55,188 bases of DNA from an uncultured Actinomycetes bacterium (GTDB lineage: Bacteria; Actinomycetota; Coriobacteriia; Coriobacteriales; Atopobiaceae). The DNA is taken from NCBI GenBank assembly GCA_900313905.1, contig OMTG01000063.1, positions 1-55,188 of the forward strand, written 5' to 3'. Positions 35,243-41,753 of this stretch are shown here, one piece after another. A program made the translations under genes and the position numbers. How positions within the stretch are numbered: position 1 is the first letter of the stretch; the number at the start of each line of letters is the position of its first letter. The notes beneath the pieces were generated by a model. The model worked only from the letters and a program-made list of their open reading frames with translations. It was not told the DNA's origin and did no database searches.

Positions 35243-35271
35243 GGTAAAGACATCGTAAAGTATAGGTAAAG
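35243..35271 (-). promoter_or_regulatory. Three 11-bp-spaced direct repeats (PHO-box-like)
   Basis: On the minus strand CTTTACC-TATA-CTTTACG-ATGT-CTTTACC gives three 7-base units at an exact 11-bp period, 22-50 bp upstream of the DUF47-PiT operon. PhoB/PhoP-type regulators bind 11-bp-phased direct repeats near phosphate genes. A TATACT hexamer lies inside the array, so binding could activate or repress. Confidence 0.55.
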
Positions 35272-35398
35272 AGCCTGCCTTCAGCTGGTGACAATGGACG
35301 ATTGTGGAGAAACAGACCGGACGCCCAACGCCTGTTCGTTTCACGCACGCCCAGATAACGTGCTAGGCTGGAGGGGCTGAATATCTGAGCCATCCGAG

Positions 35399-36379
35399 AT
35401 GCGAGCGAGCATGAACCTTTCCCAAGCCATAGAGCATGCCAATTCCTCTGTGTTCCCCGGCTTCCTTGTCGGCGACGCCGCCCTGGAAGAGGAGCGCCAC
35501 AAGAACGAGGAGGCGCTCTCTGTGCTCATCGATGCCTGGCAGACATCCCCTGAAGGCTCGGAGCCCTTCCCCTTCGATATGATCCGGAGGCTTGCCGACC
35601 GCAACCGCGAGATCTGCGACCTCTATGGGGCAGAGCGGCTCCGGGAGGAGAGCACCGTCACGCTGCCCCGCGGCCTTACGAACCATGACCTGATACACGG
35701 CGTCGCCGTGCTCCAAGGCAGGACCGATGCTGAGGTGGAGCGCACTGCCCGCAAGGACCTGCGCGATCTTGGCATCGCCTACCAGGAGGCGCCGGTCTCT
35801 GGCATGATTCTGGGGATTGATATCGAGACGACGGCCCGCGACCCTGCACGCGGCTACATCGTGAATGTCGGCCTCGAGTTCATGTACATGGGCCCGAAAT
35901 CGAAGCCGAACAATGGGCATGCCGCCTATTTCGGCATCCCCGAGATGTACCGGGAGAAGGGCGTGCCCCTTGAGGATGTCCACCACATCTCCTGGAAGGA
36001 CCTCGAAGGGAAGACCCCTTTCCGCGAGGCGCATGATGCGCAGAAGGCCCTCCTCACGATCCTCACGCGCTATCCCTTCATGGCGCACAATGCCGCCTTC
36101 GAGAATGCCTGGTTCACGCTCCATATCGACGGATACGCAGAGGCGAAGAAGGCGGGCAGGGTCTCCCCCATCGACACCCGCGACATCTGCCGCCGCTGCG
36201 ATCCCGATGTCAGGAATCTCCCGAGGGAATCGCATCCTGCTGCGCTTGAATCCTGGGCACGGCGCCGCAAGGTCCTGAAGAAGTCCCAGAAGGAGCGCCA
36301 TCTCGGCCTCGAGGATGTGGACCTCATGTTCAAGACCGTCCAGGCAGAGTTCAAGGAACGCGGCATGTTCCCCGCATAG
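35399..36379 (+). CDS. DnaQ-like 3'-5' exonuclease superfamily protein
   Basis: The 326-residue protein has an unrecognised helical N-terminal ~130 residues and a DnaQ-like domain at about 140-315. ExoI reads GIDIETTARDP. The ExoII segment reads HNAAFENAWF, with Glu where the family usually has Asp. ExoIII is probably RHLGLEDVDLM, keeping His and Asp. It may be an active exonuclease with altered metal binding or a degenerate one. Start codons at 35399 and 35411 are both possible; neither has a strong ribosome site. It is monocistronic, with a terminator after the stop. Confidence 0.7.
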   Translation: MRASMNLSQAIEHANSSVFPGFLVGDAALEEERHKNEEALSVLIDAWQTSPEGSEPFPFDMIRRLADRNREICDLYGAERLREESTVTLPRGLTNHDLIHGVAVLQGRTDAEVERTARKDLRDLGIAYQEAPVSGMILGIDIETTARDPARGYIVNVGLEFMYMGPKSKPNNGHAAYFGIPEMYREKGVPLEDVHHISWKDLEGKTPFREAHDAQKALLTILTRYPFMAHNAAFENAWFTLHIDGYAEAKKAGRVSPIDTRDICRRCDPDVRNLPRESHPAALESWARRRKVLKKSQKERHLGLEDVDLMFKTVQAEFKERGMFPA

Positions 36380-36387
36380 ATATTAGG

Positions 36388-36420
36388 AAGGGCTTGGAGG
36401 AAGATTCCAAGCCCTTTTCT
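36388..36420 (+). terminator. Terminator after the DnaQ-like gene
   Basis: Eleven-base arms (AAGGGCTTGGA / TCCAAGCCCTT) close a short loop and are followed by TTTTCTTC, eight bases after the stop. Confidence 0.85.
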
Positions 36421-36435
36421 TCTCTGTGCCGCATA

Positions 36436-36480
36436 AAAAATGGTCCGCGAAGGCACGAGGCAGCTTCGCGGGCCATTTTT
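36436..36480. terminator. Long bidirectional terminator
   Basis: Seventeen-base arms (36436-36452 and 36464-36480, one G-U pair) begin with AAAAA and end with TTTTT, so a U-run follows the stem in both directions. It should end the transcript of the reverse 79-residue gene and back up the forward terminator. Confidence 0.85.
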
Positions 36481-36549
36481 GGGGAAGTAGAGGAGAGGGA
36501 GATTGCATGAGGCAGAAATGGGTGGGATGAAGTGTGTCGGAAGAGATGC

Positions 36550-36789
36550 TTACTCCTGCCAGGCCTTTGCCTCAGCCTCGGAGATCGGATGGATGTCCTC
36601 GCCGTCAGCGTACGGGGACTCGGTGCCGCCGACGCCGTGCAGGAAGTAGAAGCCGGAGCGGTTCTTGAAGAGGGACTCCTCGTAGCCAGCTGCATCGCCG
36701 AACTCGCCGATCGTCTTGTGGCCGATCTCGGTGGACTTCTCGGTGTCGTAGCTGTGGCGCTTGCCCTCGAACGTCATGGTCTTGCGCAT
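36550..36789 (-). CDS. Small protein of a type seen on integrative elements (79 aa)
   Basis: The product begins MRKTMTFEGKRHSYDTEKST and carries SGFYFLHGVGG and EAEAKAWQE. From memory this resembles small proteins of conjugative elements of Firmicutes and relatives (an N-terminal YDT segment, a central FFLHGxGG, a C-terminal AxxWAE). Their function is not known. AAAGGAG lies six bases before the ATG. The upstream region is AT-richer than its surroundings and full of CTCGAC palindromes, one of them placed between possible promoter elements. Acquisition by transfer is likely. Confidence 0.7.
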   Translation of the reverse strand: MRKTMTFEGKRHSYDTEKSTEIGHKTIGEFGDAAGYEESLFKNRSGFYFLHGVGGTESPYADGEDIHPISEAEAKAWQE

Positions 36790-36832
36790 ATCAAACTCCT
36801 TTCAAATGTCAACTAATTTTCCGTCAACTGTT

Positions 36833-37043
36833 CTCGACAGTAGGTATAATACTCAACTCGACATGTCGAGCAAATCACAGCTGTCATTTCTGCAGGTATT
36901 TCACAGTATGTTCAAATAACTCGACACCCAGCTCGACATCCGAAACATGAACGCAATGTGTAGTCGACCAGATGACCTGTCGGCAGACGGCAAAGGCGCT
37001 CTCAAGTCGACACGTCGAGTTCGCAGACTCGACACCTGTCGAG
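36833..37043. repeat. Array of CTCGAC/GTCGAG palindromes and half-sites
   Basis: The 356-bp gap between the 79-residue gene and htpG has no convincing gene. It holds the palindrome CTCGACATGTCGAG (36857-36870), a near copy GTCGACACGTCGAG (37006-37019), a spaced copy CTCGACACCTGTCGAG (37028-37043) and half-sites at 36833, 36920, 36932 and 36963. On the minus strand the first palindrome lies just upstream of a TATTAT -10-like element, a typical repressor position. The array reads as a multi-site operator for an unidentified protein. Confidence 0.7.
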
Positions 37044-37085
37044 CAGATTGCGACGAATGCAGCAAGCACACGCACGAATGGCATG

Positions 37086-37117
37086 AAAAATGCCGGTCCC
37101 GCACAGCGGGGCCGGCA
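37086..37117 (-). terminator. Terminator after htpG
   Basis: Twelve-base arms (one G-U or mismatch) around a 3-base loop, followed by TTTTT on the minus strand, 29 bp after the htpG stop. Confidence 0.85.
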
Positions 37118-37145
37118 CATTGAGGAGCTTTCAGCAGCCTCTTCC

Positions 37146-39119
37146 CTACTCCATGAGCTGGGTGACTTCGGATGCGAAGGCGACCGGATCGTCGATGGGC
37201 AGGCCTTCGACCAGGAGCGCCTGGTCGTAGAGGATGTGTCCATAGAGCTTGAGGCGATCCTTGTCCCCAGCCTTCTCGGCTGCGACCAGCTTGCCGAAGA
37301 CCGGATGGGCGGCATTGAGCTCGAGGACGCGCTGCGCCTTCGGGGCATTCTCCGCCTCAGGGCCCTGGGCGATGACACGCTCCATCTCAAGCGAAACGGG
37401 ACCTTCTGCGCTGATGCGGGCAGGGGCATCCTTGAGGCCTGCCGCTGCCGTGACATCGGTGACCTTGTCGCCAAGCGCCTCCTTCATGTCCTTGAAGAGA
37501 TCCTTGTTCTCGTCTGCGACCTTCTTCGCCTCGTCCTTCTCGTCCTCGGTCGCGAAGTCCACATCCTTGCTGGAGACATTCACGAACTCGAGGTCGCGGG
37601 CCTCGGTGCCCTTGTTCTCGGAGTCGCCTGCCTTGCCCTCGACGTGGTAGGTGCGCATGACCTGGAACATGAACTCGTCCACATCCTGCGTGCAGAGGAT
37701 CACGTCGTAGCCATGGCTGAGCGCGCTCGAGACGACCGGCATCTTCTTCAGGCGGTCGCGCGACTCGCCAGCAGCGTAGTAGATCTTCTCCTGGCCTTCC
37801 GGCATCGCATCGACATATTCCTTGAGGGTCACATACTTGTCCTGCTTGACCGACCAGAAGAGCAGAAGGTCGGCAAGCTCATCAGCCTTCGATCCATAGG
37901 AGCTGTAGATGCCGAACTTGAGGCCACGGCCGAAGTTCTCGAAGAACTTCTCATAGGCCTCGCGGTCGTTATCGCGCATGTTCTCGAGCTCAGAGGTGAT
38001 CTTCTTCTCGACACGGCGGGCAATGGCACGCAGCTGCGCATTCTGCTGCAAGGTCTCGCGGGAGATGTTGAGCTTCACATCGGGCGAATCCACGACGCCA
38101 CGGACGAAGTTGTAGTAGTCCGGCAGAAGGTCTGCGCACTTCTCCTGGATCAGCACATTGGAGCTGTAGAGCGCAAGGCCCTTCTGGTAGTCCTTGCTGT
38201 AGAGGTCGAAGGGCGCCTCGCTCGGGATGAAGAGGAGTGCGTCATAGGAGAGCGACCCCTCAGCATGGAAGCTGATCGTGCGGGCCGGCTTCTGCCAGTC
38301 ATGGAAGGTCGACGTATAGAACTCGTCGTAGTCCTTCTGCTCGACCTCGGAAGAGCGCTTCTTCCAGATCGGCGTCATCGAGTTCAGGGTCTCGAGCTCC
38401 TGGTACTCCTCGTACTCCGGCTTGTAGTCGTCGCCGGCATCCTCGGGCTTCGGCTTCTGGCGGCTCTTCGTCACCATCATCTGGATCGGATGGCGGACAT
38501 AGTTGGAGTACTTCTCGACGAGGTCGCGCAGGCCCCATTCGCTCAGGTATTTGTCGGTGTCCTCATCCTCGGTGGAGTCACGCAGATAGACGATCACATC
38601 CGTGCCGTGGTCGCCTTCGCCGTCACGCTCGCCCGGCTTCGCTGGCTCGACCGTGTAGCCGCTCACGCCGTCGGACTCCCAGGCATAGGCCGTATCAGAG
38701 CCGTAAGCACGGCTCACGACGCGGACCTTGCTTGCCACCATGAAGGCAGAATAGAAGCCGACGCCGAACTGGCCGATGATGTCCATATCGGTTCCCTGGT
38801 GCTCGGCATTCTCCTCCTTGAACTGCTCGGAGCCGGAATGGGCGATCGTGCCGAGGTTCTTGTCGAGCTCATCGGAGGTCATGCCGATGCCATTGTCGGA
38901 GACCGTGACCGTGCGGGCATCCTTATCGAAGGAGAGCCTGATTGCGAGCGAGCTCTGGTCGACTGTGATGTCCGGGTTCGTGAGGCTCTCGAAGCTCAGC
39001 TTGTCGATAGCGTCTGAGGCGTTCGAGATGAGCTCGCGCAGGAAGATCTCCTTGTTCGTATAGATCGAGTTGATCATCAGGTCGAGCAGCTTCTTGCTCT
39101 CTGTCTTGAATTGCTTCAT
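37146..39119 (-). CDS. htpG: Molecular chaperone HtpG (Hsp90)
   Basis: The 657-residue protein is a full-length bacterial Hsp90. The N-terminal ATPase has LRELISNASDAIDKL (Glu/Asn site), VSDNGIGMT and the lid segment IGQFGVGFYSAFMVA. The middle and C-terminal dimerisation domains follow. It assists folding of client proteins during heat or oxidative stress. The upstream region contains an AT-rich ATATATAA patch but no recognisable CIRCE or HAIR element. It appears monocistronic. Confidence 0.97.
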   Translation of the reverse strand: MKQFKTESKKLLDLMINSIYTNKEIFLRELISNASDAIDKLSFESLTNPDITVDQSSLAIRLSFDKDARTVTVSDNGIGMTSDELDKNLGTIAHSGSEQFKEENAEHQGTDMDIIGQFGVGFYSAFMVASKVRVVSRAYGSDTAYAWESDGVSGYTVEPAKPGERDGEGDHGTDVIVYLRDSTEDEDTDKYLSEWGLRDLVEKYSNYVRHPIQMMVTKSRQKPKPEDAGDDYKPEYEEYQELETLNSMTPIWKKRSSEVEQKDYDEFYTSTFHDWQKPARTISFHAEGSLSYDALLFIPSEAPFDLYSKDYQKGLALYSSNVLIQEKCADLLPDYYNFVRGVVDSPDVKLNISRETLQQNAQLRAIARRVEKKITSELENMRDNDREAYEKFFENFGRGLKFGIYSSYGSKADELADLLLFWSVKQDKYVTLKEYVDAMPEGQEKIYYAAGESRDRLKKMPVVSSALSHGYDVILCTQDVDEFMFQVMRTYHVEGKAGDSENKGTEARDLEFVNVSSKDVDFATEDEKDEAKKVADENKDLFKDMKEALGDKVTDVTAAAGLKDAPARISAEGPVSLEMERVIAQGPEAENAPKAQRVLELNAAHPVFGKLVAAEKAGDKDRLKLYGHILYDQALLVEGLPIDDPVAFASEVTQLME

Positions 39120-39362
39120 AGTTTCCCTCTCTCTGGACGCAGCCAGCTGAGAGCTGGCCTGCCTTCCGTATCGCTGTACCTTGTTCGATGTACCCGTCTG
39201 GGCAAGCCCTATTCAGCCAGATATATAAAATCTCAGCTTAGAGCACTTAGGTTTCCAGATGCTGGCCGCTATCGCTTCCGTGGAGGGGGCCTTCGCGTGC
39301 ATAGGAGACGGTCACAGCGGAATAATCCCTAGTGAACATCTATGATTCTGCAAGGAGGCAGC

Positions 39363-39626
39363 ATGAAGAGCGTCCTTATCAAGGATACGACCCGCGAGGA
39401 GCGGATCGAGATCGTGCGGAAAGGCCTTTCCTTCTGCGGCGATGGCAGCTGCGAGATGTGCAGCGGCTGCTCGATGGGCGTGCCCTCGATCGAGGCGATG
39501 TATGCGCCCTATATCGATGGGAAGCTGGAGCTCTCCGAGGTCAACATGCTCCATGCCACGACGCGCTACACCCTGGGCGGCGGCCACAACGTCGAAGGCA
39601 GGGAGACTGGAGAGAAGAAGAGCTGA
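39363..39626 (+). CDS. Small Cys-rich protein (87 aa)
   Basis: The product starts MKSVLIKDTTREERIEIVRK and carries four closely spaced cysteines, Cys25, Cys30, Cys33 and Cys36 (C-x4-C-x2-C-x2-C), able to bind a metal or Fe-S cluster. AAGGAGG lies six bases before the ATG and a terminator follows, so the gene is sound. I recall similar small proteins in other Coriobacteria and Firmicutes, but no function is established. It is monocistronic between htpG and a ComB-like gene. Confidence 0.75.
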   Translation: MKSVLIKDTTREERIEIVRKGLSFCGDGSCEMCSGCSMGVPSIEAMYAPYIDGKLELSEVNMLHATTRYTLGGGHNVEGRETGEKKS

Positions 39627-39651
39627 TCGAATGCCTGATTCGCGCAGCATG

Positions 39652-39690
39652 AAGGGGCAGGGCACCGAAACGTGCCCTGCCCCTTCTTCG
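39652..39690. terminator. Bidirectional terminator
   Basis: Perfect 14-bp arms (AAGGGGCAGGGCAC and complement) around a 6-base loop, followed by CTTC, between convergent genes. Confidence 0.85.
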
Positions 39691-39708
39691 TTCCATCTGC
39701 TGCGTCTG

Positions 39709-40416
39709 CTATGCGACCTTCATGGCGGTGTTCACGAGCCGCCCCTCGCGATCGTGCCCGACGCGGACCACGAAGCGGAAGCGGTCGAGCGTCGTGCAGA
39801 GCGCGAAGTCTGTCTCTGGGAACTCCGGATGGGCCGGATCGAAGAACTTGTGGCCGCAGGTCTCGGCAAAGGCCGTGGCCTTCTGCTGATAGGCTGCATG
39901 GGCCGCCTCAGGATCTGCCCCTTCGAGGAGATCTTTCAGGTAGTGGGCGCAGAGCACGTCCTCCTCGGCTGTCCTTACGCCTGCATTGCCCATCGCGACG
40001 ATCGAGACCACCTCGGGATCTTCCGATCTGATATAGCGGGCGACCGCCGAGGCATTGACAAGGCTCGCGCAGACGATCGAGGTCGCCCCGGAGGCATTCA
40101 CGATGCCCTGCGTGCCGGCGCTCGTCGTATGGATCAAGGTCTTGCCGGTGAAGTCCACGCCTTCCACCTGCGAAGGGGAGTTGCCATATTCGAAGCCTTC
40201 GACCTGCGCCCCTCCGCGCTCGCCGAAGCTGATGTAGTCGGGATGCTCGCGCTTCAGCGCCAGGGCATCCTCGACCGAGCCGATCGGGAAGATCTGCTTC
40301 GCACCCTGGGCGAAGAGATAGGGCTCCAGGCTGAAGGCCCGGAAGACATCGATGATGACCGTGAGCCCGCGGGCCTGCTTTGCGCCCTCGACAAGCTCCA
40401 GTATCTGCACCTGCAT
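39709..40416 (-). CDS. 2-phosphosulfolactate phosphatase (ComB) family protein
   Basis: The 235-residue protein has the family segments VIIDVFRAFS near the N-terminus, SFGERGGAQVEGFEYGNSP and TTSAGTQGI. ComB removes phosphate from 2-phosphosulfolactate in coenzyme M synthesis, but many bacteria without coenzyme M carry homologues, and the true substrate here is unknown. AAGGAG precedes the ATG at 40416. It is 43 bp downstream of the DUF389 gene on the same strand. Confidence 0.85.
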   Translation of the reverse strand: MQVQILELVEGAKQARGLTVIIDVFRAFSLEPYLFAQGAKQIFPIGSVEDALALKREHPDYISFGERGGAQVEGFEYGNSPSQVEGVDFTGKTLIHTTSAGTQGIVNASGATSIVCASLVNASAVARYIRSEDPEVVSIVAMGNAGVRTAEEDVLCAHYLKDLLEGADPEAAHAAYQQKATAFAETCGHKFFDPAHPEFPETDFALCTTLDRFRFVVRVGHDREGRLVNTAMKVA

Positions 40417-40459
40417 GGAAGTCAGCTCCTTCTACTTGCTGCCATACCTGTGCCTTACG

Positions 40460-41548
40460 CTACTCCCCTGTCCCGTCATCCACGACAAAACTTATGGTAT
40501 TCACCTGAGGAACATGGATCTTGATGAGGTTCGTGAGGCGGACCTTCTCGTCGTTCGAGAGCACGTACCGGCTCTTCACGGTCGCCACGACCTCCTGCGA
40601 GACATCGCTGCCGTCCGATACATATTCCGTGCCGACCCGATATTCCGTCACCTCGGGGCAGACTGCCTGGAGCTCCTGGGTCGTGAGTCCGGTGTCATAG
40701 GTGTCCATCGAGCTCACTGTCGCAGAATCGCTCGTATCGGCTGCCTCACGGACCATCTCGGCCGAGACGAGGACGCAGGGGATTGCGAAGATCAGCGTGG
40801 CGACGATGATGGAGCGGCGGATCTTCTTCGCCTCTTTGGCAGAATCTGCCTTTGCCGCCTCCTCAGGGCACAGCGGCACCTTCAGTGCGAGCAGCACGAG
40901 CTCTGCCGCAAAGGCGATGAAGACGACATTGAGGCCGAACTCATAGAAGGCGCGCAGGGCCTGGATCGCATTGCGGGCAGCGATGTAGTAGCCGACAGCG
41001 CACAGCGGTGGCATGAGGGCAGTTGCGACGGCGACGCCAGCGATCAGCGTCGTCGGCTCCTGGTTGCGGGAGTTGCCAAGCCCTCCGGCAAAGCCGCCCG
41101 CAAGGGCTATCAGGAGATCCCAGACCGTCGGCGTGGAGTTCGTGATGAGCTCGCTCGTCTCATAGGAGAGCGGGGTCAGGACGAAATAGAGCGTCGAGGT
41201 CGCAAGGCAGAAGACCACCTGGATCAGGAGGCCGAGGAGCGCATCGCCCAGAAGATGCTTGTCAAGCGTCGCGACCGAATAGGAGATGGCAAGGACCGAG
41301 CCCATGAGCGGGCAGATCAGCATGGCTCCGACGATGGCCTCGGTCGAGTTCGTGTTGAGGCCGATCGAAGCGATGAGCATCGCGACGATCAGGATGCAGA
41401 TATGGGTGCCATCGAGGCGGGAACCATTGACGAAACGGCGCCGGATCTCCTCGAAGGAGGCCCGGCCCTGCCGCACATTGAAGATGCCCCTCACATGCTT
41501 TGCAAGCCTGCTGAACGAGGACCTTCCCTCATGAGCTGTCTCTGCCAT
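40460..41548 (-). CDS. DUF389 multi-pass membrane protein
   Basis: The 362-residue protein has about six to seven membrane helices in its first 270 residues, with the DUF389 signatures STEAIVGAMLICPLMG and ATALMPPLCAVGY, and a C-terminal extracytoplasmic-like domain. DUF389 proteins are conserved but uncharacterised; a transport role is suspected. AGGGGGAG supports the ATG at 41548; the 45 further codons upstream in frame lack support. It is divergent from the TerB_N operon, with about 205 bp between them. Confidence 0.85.
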   Translation of the reverse strand: MAETAHEGRSSFSRLAKHVRGIFNVRQGRASFEEIRRRFVNGSRLDGTHICILIVAMLIASIGLNTNSTEAIVGAMLICPLMGSVLAISYSVATLDKHLLGDALLGLLIQVVFCLATSTLYFVLTPLSYETSELITNSTPTVWDLLIALAGGFAGGLGNSRNQEPTTLIAGVAVATALMPPLCAVGYYIAARNAIQALRAFYEFGLNVVFIAFAAELVLLALKVPLCPEEAAKADSAKEAKKIRRSIIVATLIFAIPCVLVSAEMVREAADTSDSATVSSMDTYDTGLTTQELQAVCPEVTEYRVGTEYVSDGSDVSQEVVATVKSRYVLSNDEKVRLTNLIKIHVPQVNTISFVVDDGTGE

Positions 41549-41753
41549 CCGGCTCCCCCTTCCCTCCCGCGGCCTATATACCCGCTCTCCCTTCCCTGAA
41601 ACGTGCCATAGATGCCCTTCCGGCCTTCCTGCCTGCCTTCTCGATGAATGAAATTCAGCGTACAGGTGTTCTAGGGCGTCCAAGGCGTGTATTATGGTCT
41701 CTGTCTATCGAATTGCAGCAGCTGCACGATTTTCTCCAGAGGAGGTGTGCTGC

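Noticed and set aside
36833-37043. CTCGAC array as a CRISPR or origin iteron set
   Set aside because: Units are palindromic, unevenly spaced and too short for CRISPR repeats, and no cas or replication gene is near. A multi-site operator fits better.
39120-39362. CIRCE or HAIR heat-shock element upstream of htpG
   Set aside because: The AT-rich leader and AAGTGCTCTAAGC segment do not give the inverted repeats these elements need.
40352-41599. Plus-strand frame over the DUF389 gene
   Set aside because: Antisense shadow; the reverse frame encodes clear membrane helices and the DUF389 signatures.
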